The position numbers and the translations under genes are program-made. From Apostichopus japonicus (Eukaryota; Echinodermata; Holothuroidea; Aspidochirotida; Stichopodidae), in contig NC_092583.1 of assembly GCF_037975245.1 (NCBI RefSeq), positions 6,359,264 through 6,423,263 of the forward strand: a stretch of DNA of 64,000 bases, written 5' to 3'. The notes beneath the pieces were generated by a model. That model was not told the origin of the DNA. It saw only the letters and a program-made list of their open reading frames with translations, and ran no database searches. Shown here piece after piece: positions 43,208 to 57,700 of this stretch (the stretch's first letter is position 1; every line of letters begins with the position of its first letter).

Positions 43208-43375
43208 TTTGTACTGTACTAGTATACTGTACACTATAGACTGTACTAGTATACTCTACACCAGTGTATTATACTAGTATACTGTACACCAGTGTACTGT
43301 ACCAGTATACTGTACACTAGTGTACTGCACTAGTATACTGTACACCAGTGTACTGCACTAGTATACTGTACAGCA
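43208..43375. repeat. 28-bp palindrome-rich minisatellite, about six copies
   Basis: Unit ACTAGTATACTGTACACCAG plus TGTACTGC. It contains the palindromes ACTAGT, GTATAC and TGTACA, so each strand could form small hairpins. Upstream copies are more diverged. Confidence 0.93.
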
Positions 43376-44082
43376 GACTTATTTCGTGTACGAATACAAT
43401 GTCCCGAGTATGTGTACAAAAATTTGAATCAAATCTGAAACTTCCGAGTTTGGTTTTTACACCAAATGAATACACCGACATTAGTATGGTTAACTCCACA
43501 CATCAAAGCAATAGCCTGACGAATGAAGCAAAATATTTTGATGTCGATGGTCAAAGATGACATCACCTATGTTTGGTTCACATCGTATTCCCACATAAGT
43601 TCACATAAAATATTAACATATATGGACAATGTCATTCTGATTATCATAGCTTATCCGTATTAAAGGAACTTAGCAATTAAATATATTTGGACGTGAAAAT
43701 CATTTCAATCGAAATAGAATATAAAGATGTGGTGCAAATACACTTTAGAAATATCAAAGTCTTGTCAGAAGTCACTCTTCCAAACATCCGATTGAGTTCG
43801 TAACATAATTTCGCGTCCCTTAAATACACACGGAGAGTATATATTTGATGTCTGTTGCATTACTGTCACAATAGCTGCTACACAACTTACCTCGAGAAAT
43901 AATGTCAACTATAAACCAGTATGCAAACAAATGCATTGTGGATTCGATGATGTAACATGAGCAGTTTTCTTCATGATCCTGACGTAATGTACAGTGAGAG
44001 TATACAACATACTTGACCTTAGTAATACAGTGAAAAGCAGTGTGATGTGACAAACAATAAATTCACAATGACACATGCTGTC

Positions 44083-44742
44083 CTGAAATGACCATTGACC
44101 TCACCAACAGGCTTCTTGTACTAAATGTGATAGACAAATCAACATACTTAATATGACACCTGTCCTTGCTGAAATATTGTGTCTGGCATGGTTTTCACAA
44201 TTTGACCCCTAGTGAACTCAAACGACAATTGACCTCCGCCCACAACATTAGGCTTCTTGCACTCAATGTGGTACAATTACATACCAAAATAGGCGATCTG
44301 TCCAAGCTTCCCTTTCGACATTATATTTAGGAAGGTGTGTTAGTGTAAAGAGACATGTAAGAGGGGAGAGAAGTAAATGTTTGGCGTATTTTGACTTCAA
44401 ATGACCTTTGTCCTCCACCAAAAGCAATAATAGGCTCCTTAAATTTGATACGGTACATCTACAAACCAATTATGAGATCTGTCCAAGGTTCCCTTCTTGC
44501 AATATCATGTTTATAAGGTTTTCACATTTTGACCTCTGATGGCCCCAAATGACCTTTGACCTCCACCAAAAATAAAATGCTTCTTACATTTAATGTGGTA
44601 CTTCCACACACCAAAAATGAAATTGGTCTGACCTTCCCTTCTGAGATATCGTGTTTAGAAGCTGGGCGTCACAAACGCACACACACACATAAGTACGTCA
44701 TCATGAATGCAAAGGTTACAATTATCATCGAAACCAAAAATT
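44083..44742 (+). repeat. Dispersed repeat family 1, copy 2 (about five units)
   Basis: Repeated segments GACCTTTGACCTCCACCAAAA, GGCTTCTTGTACTCAATGTGG, CCAAGCTTCCCTTTC and CACAATTTGACCCCTAGTGA (each in part), closing with GGCGTCACAAACGCACACAC, then GGTTACAATTATCATCGAAA. Same order, same tail and same orientation as the copy at 3470-3962, but with more internal units. No protein-coding frame. Confidence 0.85.
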
Positions 44743-47700
44743 GTACTAACACTTTGTCTAGAATAACGACTTATATTCATTCGGTAGATGTATATATGCA
44801 GGCTGGTCTATTTGGCATATATGAATTGAGGCTGAAGTTATTTTTGTCATTATTGTTGAAATCTTGCCCTTAGTAACTGGAGTGAATCTTAATGGACCCA
44901 GCCAGCTGCAAGAAATATTTCAAGCGACTATGTAGATAATGAGTTGTGAACAAACTTATGCAGTCATATTATATTGAAATTGGGTCACAGTGAACTTATC
45001 GTTAATGAAGACAACTTAGTGTTATCGCAAGGAAAGACACACAATGGTGTAATTAAAAAGCAAGGACTATTATGCTTGCACTCATAGGAGAAAAAGGTCC
45101 CGAGTAGAAGTTTGTCACGAGAACCAGTATAGTACAAAGCTATGGGTCCGAATTATTCCTTGTGTTTACATTTGCTGAGTACGAGTACAAAGTTATGGGT
45201 ACGAATGGATTGATTTAGAAAATACGAATATTATTATTATATATGATGTTAAATTTTTGACGGGATGTTATTTGATATTGGTAAGAAAATGAACAGGTTA
45301 CAATTAGGCAGTGAACGGGGAAGGGTGTAATTGCACAAATAAAAGCAATGCAAAAACAAAGCCAGTTGACATAATTTATACGACCTACCAAACTATTGCA
45401 CAATATAATGTTGTGTCTCAGCAACGAACCACTATGGGAGTTAGATCGGTTTCTCAGTTCAGAAACATTCTGTAGTGTTGGCCATATTAGGATTGCACAA
45501 TGCATGTATGCAAAGTCCTACATAAATTGTCTACATCCGTCACAATTTAACAGTCAAGGAAAATACTACCAATCAACTGTTGCGGTTGAGAAAAGCACAT
45601 TATTTAAATTGATTGTGTCGAGAAAACTTCCGGAAGATGCACCATGCTGACCAAAAAGCTGATAACAACTATGGAAGTACTAGCCTGAGCTTCAACTTGT
45701 GCAAGCTCTGCAAACACATATAGGAGTTCTGTATATGGCTCTTGAATTTGTTGTCGTAGCTAAAGATCAATAATAAGATGAGGAATCACTAACCATAAGT
45801 CCTATCACAAGCAATATCACAGCAACGACAGCAGACTACAAGGTCATAACAACACACGATTATAACACTTGCTTCATTAGCAGGATCACTGTATCGAAGC
45901 CAATGAAACGGTTAAATTATTGCATTCATTAACAGCACGAAACGAAAAAGAGATCTATTTGCAAGGAGAATTCGTAATAGCCTATTTATTGACATGTCCA
46001 GTGTAGTATGATCTTGAAACCGTATTCAACGGTTTACGAGTGACCTCATGGTCTGTGCAACATTACCACAATTCTTTTAGGCCGTGTGAGAATCTTGTAC
46101 TATAAATATAATGAAAACGAGGTATTGTTTCAGTCAGTAGAATGAACGTAAGTCAATAGTTTTTAGAGAGCACACGTTGCTTTGGACAATAATCATTATA
46201 TTGACTTATCAAACCAGAAACATGATATTTTTGAAGTATATCATGAGATCAACAATCAACAAACAACACGTCCATATAACATTGGCGTGGTAATGACCTC
46301 CGAAAATCTACAAAGATGACCGTGATTGAAATTTAGCAGCCCATAAAGTTCAAGATATATGTATGTTATACCTGACGCAAACAGACGACCATATGATTAT
46401 GAATAGTCTGCAATAAAACATTATTAAAATATGAAAGATGGTCTCCATGGTATCAAAAGAAAAGAAAAACGAACGCACAAAATGTTCCATCATCAGAAGG
46501 CTTTACTAACACGTAGTATTTTATACAAAACTTCTCCATAAGTCGTCGTCAGTAGAAAAACGCTTATTAGACATAGTTTGAAATCAATATATACAAGACA
46601 ACGGGAAAATGTTGCTATGAAAACAAATAAGTTTTAATATTGTATAGTCCTTAGGTTTGTGTAACCATATATTTAATATCAAAGCTCACAATGAAAGCAA
46701 TCACGGTAACTTTTCTACTTGCACAGGCAAATATTCGAGCAGCGTGGAATAATGACCCATGAAGAAGCGTACAAACACCATTCTGTAAGTTAATAGTATG
46801 AAAGACGGATAAAAGGAGAGGAGTTGGCTAAATCAACAATTCTCTCAAAATTCTACTCAAGCCCAATTAACAGAGAAACGTCTTTCCTGTTTTGAGAGAC
46901 TTAACATAGACGTAGGCCTACTACTCCACATAAGGGAAATTCATTGATTAATCCGTCATCTTAATTAGAAAAAGCTCATGACGAACTTGAAACGATAAAG
47001 TATTATAATTATTTACATGAAAACTATGCAGTTAACATATAGGTTTCAGTTTTTCGAGCCAAATAGATTTACGTGAACAGTTCTACCAATCGAAGCTCTT
47101 ACACAGAAAGACACAACACGTGTATGCAGGATGAACACAAATATTCAAGAAATAAACAATTTGAATTCCACGTGATATTGTCAAACCTCGTTGTGTATAA
47201 TATATGCTGTACTTGCAACATGTCAATATAAACAACATGCTGAAAGGTTAGTGTATTCCCATTCAAAGTCTGTTTTTTACCAAGGCTTACACGTGTCAGC
47301 GATAACATCTTCCGAAATACAATGCGATTGCAAACAACCTGTTTTGAATTGATTAGATAAAAGCAGATCAAACAGTCCTAACTCGAAACCAATAGACTTT
47401 TTTACCTTTTTGCACGTTTGCTGATTTTGCATAAATATTAAATAAATATTACATCATTAAAGAAATTTACGAAGCCTATAGTTAATTACTCACACTGCCG
47501 CTTAAATCTTTTCATCGTCACAGTTCGTAATCCACACCGTAGTAGCCAATGGTAAATACACAATATACAAGTGAAAGAAATCCTATACACTTTGCAATAA
47601 CCTCACTTCATTCTTGTCATTCCCGATGAAAAATAAATAGACTCTACAAACTTACCAATTCGTCGATCTTATAAGCCCTTTATGCTTTGGTTGAAGAACT

Positions 47701-48483
47701 TCACGTCAGTGTCATCTCTGTGTCAATCCATGCGTAACTCACCGCGAGCAGGCTCCAGTGTTGAAGTGTGACTCTCATTAAGTTACGTCGCTATCGCTGT
47801 ATGAAGCTGCTAAGAGCTTATAGTGACTTGAGAATTGTACCTGCAATTCCGTATATCCACAGATTAATCTAAACCTTAACTCAGAAATACTCGACTGACC
47901 AGCTAAATGCTGGTGAATGGGGCTTATGATTGTCAACAACCCTGTTATATGCTAATGAGAGAGAAGCAAAGGAACGGTAGGCGTTGTTAATATCAGAGAA
48001 AGATTAAGATGTACCAGAAATGACAGCTTAGACACATCTGCGACTAACTCGTAATTTAATCATTTATTAATAATTTATTCTCTGGTTTAGTTCCCGATAT
48101 CTTATGCGCTTCTGGGAAAATAAATGCTAGAAACACAAGCAATTAAATGGTCATGCAATCGTTGATTGGTACCTTCCTTATCATTAATTATACATATATG
48201 TCAGCTAAGAAATCACTCAAGAACGTGCACTGAAGCAGAAACTATTTGTGTGAATTCTACTACAAAGTAAGAAAAAAAAATCGATCTATCTTCAGAAAGG
48301 TTCATTAATTTGTTTAAGAGGCACATGTCGATAGAACAAGTATACGTCCACTCTAGCAGCAATAATAATGCAGAGTGTCTCTATGTGATATTGCAGTTAT
48401 AGCTACCCGAAATAATTTATTACTCACAAATTTATAACCCTGATGAGTAGTCCTATGGAGGCCAGGATGGAAAGGAGCGAATC
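44743..48483. other. No gene recognised; one weak candidate first exon
   Basis: AT-rich sequence. The only part that stands out is 47640-47850 on the minus strand, which is GC-richer and has two good donor-like sites (GCG|gtgagt at about 47737 and TTG|gtaagt at about 47655). It has no long frame and might be an untranslated exon; see findings. Confidence 0.5.
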
Positions 48484-48965
48484 CATATGTCTCTAACTAG
48501 ACACATCTGCATATGCATATGTGCCTAACTAGACACATATGCATATACATATGTGCCTAACTAGACACATCTGCATATACATATGTGCCTAACTCAACAC
48601 ATCTGCATATACATATGTGCGTAACTAGACACATCTGCATATACATATGTGCCTAACTAGACACATCTGCATATACATATGTGCCTAACTCATGACACAT
48701 CTGCATATACATATGTGCGTAACTCAACACATCTGCATATACATATGTGCGTAACTAGACACATCTGCATTATACATATGTGCCTAACTAGGCACATATC
48801 CATATGTGCCTAACTAGACACATCTGCATATATATATGTGCTTAACTAGACTCATCTGCATATACATATGTGCATTAACTAGACACATGTGCATAAACAT
48901 ATGTGCTTAATTAGACACATCTGCATATGCATATTTGCCTAACTAGACACATCTGCATATGCAGA
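48484..48965. repeat. 32-bp minisatellite, about 15 copies
   Basis: Unit ACACATCTGCATATACATAT plus GTGCCTAACTAG. CATATG recurs in nearly every unit, and GCATATACATATGTGC with ACACATCTGC gives a near-palindrome. Variants include GTGCGTAACT, AACTCAACAC and one shortened unit near 48790. Confidence 0.95.
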
Positions 48966-51900
48966 CCAAATTTGAGTTTGTGAATTGAAATTACAAATTT
49001 ATGTCACTATGGATGTGAGCTCGAACTATGTATCCCTGAATACATTACTTACCAATGTGCTATCAGTGAGAGGGTATAGGTCAGGTGCTAACCGTTAATA
49101 TTCAAGTAATATTTTACAGGTTGGTTTTCTATAATTTGGATATGACTTTTTCAATTGTATGTGTATACGAAAACATCAAGATAACACGAGTTGGAAAAAG
49201 TCACCCTAAATATTGGTGACGTCTCGGTCATTCTCGTGCAGTAAATTCACTTCACGAGACGAGACCCGGCGCTTTCCCCTATTACAATATTTCCATTTTT
49301 GCATAATTAAGACCACGAGAGGAAATATTTCAATTTGTCCATGCAGCTGCACGGGTAGTTTTAATACTTTCTTTATATTTTATTCTGAGGGCTGTGTAGT
49401 ACACAAATACCAATTGCGTCATTTATGTTGACTGGGGGAGAAAGCGCACGTCTGTATGTATTGGGTGGAGGACGAGTCGATTGGGGGGGGGGGAGGAGAG
49501 GGTGGGGGGTTGATAGGAGGACATTAGAAAGCATCCTAGTAATGAAAGCGAGCAAACTTATTGCAAACGGCATTACACTGGCTCGATTAGTCTGTTTTTT
49601 AACTATTATAAAAGTTTAAGGTGCTTTATCTCAACGTAAAGGAATTACAGTGTCAGGTTGTCACTTTTAAATACAAAGTTTCATAACTCACATATATCTC
49701 AAAGACATAAACAATTACTAGGAATGCACACCGATATGCTTCATCCACAGTATGACTCTTTAAAGCCCCGTAAATGATAATCGCATCCACCAAAAAAGCA
49801 ATAACATAATAATGATATAATTAAATGACCGAGTAATAGGTTGTATTGGCATCCTACTTGGATTAGTACAGAGCTGACAACACTGAGTGGTGACTGTACG
49901 TTTAGCATTATTACGTTCTTTATCCTTCAATATTTCACCGAGTACACTGCCCCATAAAATAGCTTGAAGTATGTTTTTTATTTCCTGTAGTCTTTAGGTC
50001 ACATATAAATATACCACACATTAGACCTACATATGTTTCTAGTTCGGTAAATCGCCTAACGCAGAAATTAATTGAATTTACATATTAGATAATTACAGGA
50101 AAATATGTTACTTTTATTTCACGTATTAAGTAAGCGTGGAAATGTGCGTTTAACATGACCACAGTACACCGTATCGGTGTAGAAATTTCCTTCAGATTTT
50201 TGAGAGTAAGGTAACATAAGTTGGCGAGTTTTCCATGAAAGCTTCTTTAATATAAGAAGGAATGATTGATGCTATCCTTTAAACAGTGATGTTTTTGGTT
50301 ACGTCACTGACCCTTACAACTCACAAACGCCATGTTTTCGAGTAACTCAAAGAGACGTTACACTTAAATTCTGACCTCGAATTGAAGTACATGCTAGAAT
50401 ATACGCAATGTTTCAAAATTAAAACACAGACAGGCAATAACCTTGGCGGTTATACAATAATTATGTCGATGATATTCCTACACTTATAAAAACCCATGCA
50501 TACTAACCTGTGTTATAGTGACTAAGTCTGGGTAACAAATTACTGTCACCAACTTATGTTACCACTAGCGAATCAAACTTTTTTTTGGTCAATTTGAGTT
50601 CAAATAAATGATACAAAAATATTATTACTCTCACGAACGTTAATAATGACACTTTTTGAAATACAATTATACAATTAAAGTCAGGTCGGCGAACTTTATG
50701 GTTATATAATTCAAATGTTATAAATGAAACCTGGACAGCAAGATTGAATTACAAAAAAAAAAGAAAACTCCAGTTGAATCTTACAACCTAACATAACGTG
50801 AACAACTACATGTATAGGGTATAGTATCCAAAAATAGGTCAAGCAATGATATTACAAAAATTATATATATATATAACTTCAGGCGATATTTTGTTCAACT
50901 TACTGAAAATGTTAATTAATCCAGCTGGGTAATACAGTCATAGAAAAACACGAATCCAAGAGAGGCTTTGAAGTTCCTTAGAATGCGAAATCATGAACTG
51001 CTCGTGACACTCTGCCAGAGTAATTCGAAAACTGTGATATTTACCCAGAGGTGAGTCTACATCGCTCGCTGCGAGGTTTAATCTCATTATTATCACTGTA
51101 TCCTGACAGACACAGAGACAACCAACCCACAAACAGATACTTGATATAAGTTTTGTTATGCTTTGGTCGACAAAAATGGTGTAAAAATCTTTGGTATCAT
51201 TAATCTTGTCGAATATGACAATCAACAACAAAGCATCTAAACTGACATTAATCTTCCGAAGATGAGAATTATCGAAATTATTTCCCATCAGACTGACTAC
51301 GTCAGAACGTTGTTGCGAGCCATCAGCTAGACGTTAATAGTAATATTTATGGTATAGTTATTATTAAAAGTTATAATCTATGCATGGAACATCACAGCAT
51401 AGTTCTATATAAACGAAAAGTAACCTTCGATGAATGAGGTGGTCTTGTGTAATCTGGAATTTCTTTGAAGAATTAGATTAACTTTACGATAATAATTGGA
51501 AAACTACGCACTTTAGCTACAAGTTTGCTAGATCTTTGTTTTGACTACTTCTACATACAAGGAACCAACAAACAGGAAAAACTGGCTGTCATATTTGACG
51601 AAAAAACAACAAAACTTATATATTTTACTTTCCCGACACTTCTGAAAAGCCAATTTCCTTTTTAATTAAAAAAAAACCCCAAACAATCAAAGTGTAGTCA
51701 GGAATATATTCATTTCATCGTCTGAAAGAGACGTTTACAGCAATTGAAGTATTTCCGTCTTTGCTTTTAACTTTATGTCAAAATATTGCTGTATATTGCT
51801 GTTTATTCTATATATTTGTTAAATTAAGTGATCAATTATCAAACCATTAAATATTTAGCTTGTTTTTATCAGCGTCGGAATTAAGTACTATATCAAGCAG

Positions 51901-54294
51901 CTGACCTCCATACTCTTAATTTAATTCTTCCTCATTGTTTTAAAATTCTTATATAGGATTACTTAATAACTTCGGTGCAAGATACCGTGAATATATATAT
52001 ATAATTAATTATATAAGTATAAGTATAATATAAGTAATTATACGTTCGTTATGGTTTTCGGGGTAGTTTTGTTGTTCCGTATTGTCATTTGTGACCTATA
52101 CTGATTAAGTCCCTTGCATACACCTTGACCTTTGAGTTATACCTTCTTCAGAAGTATAGGAGTACACATATCAGGATGAACGGCACCCTCACCCCACCCC
52201 CCTCCCCAAATACGTTAACTAATTTGCAGTGTTTTCTTCTGCAGTTACACACATCTGTGGACAGCAAGGAATGAACACTGATGGATTAATTAATATTATT
52301 CATCAATATGAGACACAGCTGTTGTATCAGCTGCTTTTTCTTGATTGTTACTTTCTTTTTTCTACGTAGAAGTCCACCGGTACAGAAATATCAGAGAAAA
52401 TACGTCTGTTCTTGAGTTAATTGTAAGAAGTTCAAAAACGAGCTCTCATGAATTAAGGTTATCACAATTAAACGATTTACTACTTCAGATCATTTTTAAT
52501 CACACTTGCTATTGTCTTTTAATTTATAAGTGTTGCATGTAAGTAAACAATGGATCAGCCTATATGGTAATAAGTCAGTGCATCAGTTACAGAATATGCC
52601 ATTAAGAATTAAATAAAGAATGATAGTAAATAATGAATACCAAAGTTAAAGGAAACAAATAAATAATCAATGAAGAGTTGAAATTTGTTAAGTCTCTCTT
52701 CCATTATAATTCCATGCTATTAATGTTAGATTTGGAATTGCCGTACTCGGCCATTACAGGTATATGCATTCATCATCTCAGTTTTTCATAAATTATTTCA
52801 TTTCCTGTATAAACTAACCCCTCGTTCCATCTGATTAATTTCTCTAAGTGCCTACAGGGGTTATGTGAGGTATATTAGTCAAAATCACTCGGGAGGTGGG
52901 CACCGAATGATTTTCAAATTTTTTCAAATGATTTCACGTCTTTAAGGATTCGCTCCGTGGTTAACGATGTTTAGTAGGATAGGAGATTTAAAGGTTGATT
53001 CTTAGAAGTTTACACCAGTGTAATAGATACTGAGAGTACACACCCACATGCGGACGCATAATTTCCTTTAAGATACATCATTATCCACAGGGCAGGAGGT
53101 TACATCTTGTAATATTTGGTTGAAGTGTTTTATCGTGTTCCTCTGATAATGCTTGCCAATGCATAAAGGTGCCCTGTTAGATATATCAGTGCATATTACG
53201 GTATAGAGTTTCTAAAACTGCTCTATGTAAATTTAGACTGTAAAGTGGAGAGTTAATGCTCACGCATAGGATCCTTGAGTCTTGAGCCTAACGTATAATA
53301 AGGTTCTATACGTCGTTCTCTTTAATTATTGTGTAAAGTAACCAATTAGCACAATTGTCCATTAACTATACAGGTTTAAGTCCATTTTTATATACTTAGA
53401 GAAAAAAATGATACCAAACCATTATCTTTCTCTCACATGATATAGATGCTTCTGATGAACAACAGTTAAGAGAAAGTCTTGTTTTCTTGGAAATTATTCA
53501 TCAAAACTCCTATCATAAGGCCACAAGGAAATGACATCGCTTAAGTTTCTATTATATTTGTGTTCATATTTTCAGTTTGAAAGAAAGCAGTACATATTGA
53601 CTAGCATCAATGAAGCCTGCAGGATATTAAATACCGGTAATTAAATGATAAAGTCAAAATATCGGTATTTCATCAACAAACGTTAAAATATTATCACCCA
53701 TACTAGAGACCATAGGCAAACTAATGAATATTAATGCATTGCATGTTGTATATAAGTCTTTAATCTAGCAATAACAACAAAAATACAGAAGAAAAACGTA
53801 TTGATACCTCATAATATCTCCTAAGATGGAATTGAATTCTCTCTGGTTCTCTTTGGGTAAGTTTATTCCACCCCATGAACTGGTTAGTGACAGTGTATGA
53901 TGTTAGTTCCTCTTTAATAGGTTGTATACTTGGATATGAATTACTATATTCATACCCTCTTCGTAGTTTATCATGGAGACAGAAAGAAAGGAACTTAACT
54001 CTGACCTTTTTTGATAATCCAAACTTATTATGCTATTTCCTTTGCAAGCATTACACAGGAGTCCATGCAACAAATGAAAAATATTCCGCTGACTGTTAAT
54101 GGCTTTTAAGAGATTGCTATTCCACCAATGACGTATGATGTTTGGTATTCTAAGCATCAAAGTAATTACATATTATGATGAAAAATGCATTAAAACGATT
54201 TCGACAATGAACACCTATTCCGTACCAAGTTTTCAATTTCATTATTAAAGATTTGTTACCATGGAAATACGATGTCAGAATATTATATATATCT
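48966..54294. other. No gene recognised
   Basis: 5.3 kb of AT-rich sequence. A G-rich stretch at about 49478-49520 has several G runs on the plus strand. A 116-codon minus-strand frame at 50938-51288 is discussed under rejected items. An imperfect TA/AT-rich patch lies near 51990-52040. Confidence 0.6.
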
Positions 54295-54795
54295 ATCTAG
54301 TGTATGAATGTATAATTAGTGTATAAATGTATATCTAGTGTAAAAATGTATATCTAGTGTATAAATGTATATTTAGTGTATAACTAAATATATAGTATAT
54401 AAATGCAAATTTATAGTGTATAAATGTATATCTAGTGTATAAATGTATATTTAGTGTATAACTAAATATATAGTATATAAATGCAAATTTATAGTGTATA
54501 AATGTATATATTTAGTGTATAACAATATATATATAGTGTATAAATGTCTATCTAGTGTATAAATGTATATTTAGTTTATAACTATATATTTAGTGTATAA
54601 ATGCATATCTAGTGTATAAATGTATATTTAGTGTATAACTAAATATATAGTATATAAATGCAAATTTAGTGTATAACTAAATATATAGTATATAAATGTA
54701 TATCTAGTGTATAAATGTATATTTAGTGTATAACTATATATATAGTATATAAATGCAAATTTAGTGTATAAATGTATCTTGAGTATATAAATATT
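54295..54795. repeat. AT-rich minisatellite, 19-bp unit with longer period
   Basis: Basic unit TAGTGTATAAATGTATATC and variants (TTTAGTGTATAACTAAATAT, AGTATATAAATGCAAATTTA). The variants recur in the order ATGTATATC, ATGTATATTT, CTAAATATATAGT, ATGCAAATTT, giving a compound period of roughly 75-80 bp. Confidence 0.9.
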
Positions 54796-57700
54796 TCTTA
54801 TATTACTTCGCAAAATGTTTTAAGTATATTGTACACTGTATAGAATGTTTAATTTAATACTTTAGTGACAATGTTTTTATAAGACTAACATTCATTTGAA
54901 ATTATGGAAAGTGCATATTCTATCGATGAAAATACTGAATGACATTTTAAGCAGTACAAATCCCATTCAATAATGGTGAACATTCATCATATCAAGCTAT
55001 TTACGGTCTATTATACACAGTCTGATACGATATCACTATATATGCCTATTCGTTGCTTTTACACATGTATATGTTTGAGAATATATTTGCCCCCGGTATA
55101 GATGGCTTAGTGTTTTCTCTAACTCACTATTGGATGACTCTCTTGACGTCAACACATTTTGCTTGCATTTAGTTAATAATTCTAGTTTGATTTTGTTGTA
55201 AATTATTACTCCGTTCAATAATATATTCTACAATACCATATTTGACAAATTCTCTTGGAAAATCTATCTTGATATGAGGTTCTTACAGAAAATGAGACAA
55301 AGGTAAATAAAGAAATGTCAATTTCAATATATGCCAAACTACATTCTAGATATTGTCGCTACCGTTAACTTCAAGATAAATATAGCTATACCCGAAATAG
55401 TAATATACCAATCCACCTACTCGTAGATGTCGCAAACAAGCTGTTTCTTTTATTGGATCTTTTTCTGAAGTAAACAAAAAAAAAAATAACAAAAAACGTT
55501 GATCAAGGCCATTCTACAGAGAAAATATCGTAATAAAATTCTCAGCGGTGTTTGTGAGGTTGATTTTCATTAACTGAAAATATATGAATGTTAATTGGTA
55601 AGGACAGGAATGACAGCTATGGGGTATAATATATAACACAGAGCTAAAGCAGACTTCATTATTTTAAAGTTTATTATCCTTGAAACAGCTGACGCACACA
55701 TATCACTTATAGCTATATACAAGTATGCAATACATGCTATGCATGGCTAGAAACCTCTTTGAACATTCCACAGATTAAAATAAAAAGGAACCGCGTTAAA
55801 ATGTGACGAATTCGATCGAAAATCGCGGATTTAATTTGGAAAAGAATTAGTAGCGAAAGGCCAACTTTCAATCCATTAAGCGAAGCGTACATGTTGCATT
55901 TATTTGATAGTTAATATGATAGCACAGGGCCCTTGAAAGAGAATCAAAGGGAAACTTCGTTGAAATCATAACCCAATCAATGTTTGAAGATTCGTTCTTA
56001 GAAAAAAAGTAAATATTTAATGAGCTAGGTGGCACTATACTTCAAGACAAGTTTGAGTAATTTACTAAAAAACAGCAATGCCCCCACCCCCAAAAAACGG
56101 CAAATAACTGAAAAGTTTCAAAATTTATGCACAGAACCTCATTCCCGAAAGTTACACTGTTAGAAGTACATTGCCCAGTTGCGACTGAAATGTGAATGAC
56201 TCAACGGTGACTAGCAAACTTGCAATATCTCTGCCTCGTAATGTCTCCAGGGATCACATGAAAACTAATCTAGTTATATCGTGACTAAAGAGTAATACAT
56301 TTGAAGAAAAAATAACCGTGTATAAAGAAACCAAGAAAATGTTATTTTTGTTTAAAGTTTAATTGAGTTGAAATAAGCTACCGTTATTTCTTAAATCGAT
56401 TAGACAAGATCGATACCTTACGGAAACTTATGTAACTGCGACACCTTTACCATTTTTATATCATTTGAGGATCTCCTGAAGTTATCGCATCTTTTAGTTA
56501 ATTTGTTTTTGAGTGACTTATTCTTCATGAAAGTGTCTTAAATGCTTTTACAAGTTGCTTAATGGGATGAAGACACGAACAGTGTAAGTAGTTTTGACAT
56601 AGAATAAATTCACTTCAAATGTACTTTATATCGAAATGAACCAAACACATCTTTTCGTCAAATGCGTATGTGAAGTAAGATAAAGCATTTAAATATGTCA
56701 GGTTATAGAAATACAACGTCTGTACCTGAAGGTTGATTTACTCATTAGAAAGCGAAATAGGGTAATGAAAAAAAGGAATCTTGTAAGTACACAAAATAGC
56801 CTTCTTATGTTGAAATTAATTCACATTGGTTTTTCCCAAGTATTGATTGTACCATCGCCAGATATGTACATATAAAAAATATCCAGACTTATGTTTATTG
56901 AATTTAATATAATTTCAAATTTAAGCCAAAGTTTGAAGCCTTCAGAGGATCTAGTTGGTCTCTGTATTACCATCATTTGTTTACACAAGAAAAATCTTTC
57001 GCGCAACTAGCCTCTTCTAATTTCCCATCGGGCATGTAAATTGCCCTCTACATCCAGTACCATACTGTCATTACGAAATAACAGGAAACATAATCTGGAT
57101 CGAAAACAAATGAAAGAAAAACGCTATCAGTTGAGAATCTGTGATGTCATAGCCATGTACATGCTTCATTAAATGCACCAATACAAGTATTTTCCTCCAC
57201 TAATTTCTATCTTGGAACAGTTTTATTTAAACCTTAATGTTTACATGACATCGATATGGTTCCTTGTTTTTACCAGCATTCCATTAACAGCTTTGAATTA
57301 ATTCAACACAAAACATCTTTTATCATAGTTGTTACTTGTTTAATTCTATAAGATACAATACTCAGTCGCTTGTGTGATTATATCCGATCCTTTGAGTTAA
57401 TTATTGTCATGGATTGTTTATCCCCTGATATCCGGATGTTCTTTATATTTACGTCTTTTTGTGTGTGAATGTAATCGTTTGCAACTCTAATATAGGTGTA
57501 GACCTTTCAGGTGGATCAGATTGGGGTGGGGGTGGGGTTATGTTATGGGTCTGAACGGTGCATAAACTTATAAAACTCGTTAAGAGCTAGCACACTTGAC
57601 ATTATGCAGGGAGAGTACAAACATGTTCGATACGTTGCTGTGTAATGTTCAATATTTGTTTTACCTCTGACGATTCGATGATTTACAAAGTACACACTTA

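Noticed and set aside
45791-45860. Short minus-strand hydrophobic stretch SAVVAVILLVIGLM between AG and GTTAGT, like a transmembrane micro-exon
   Set aside because: Only 14 codons, no supporting neighbours or known partner exons; chance is the simplest explanation.
50938-51288. 116-codon minus-strand open frame starting MGNNFDNSHL, with a phase-1 donor-like GG|gtaaat that could join PDE1 exon a
   Set aside because: At this AT content one or two frames of this length are expected by chance in 64 kb. The translation has no resemblance to PDE1 N-termini or any family I know, the donor is weak and the start context is poor.
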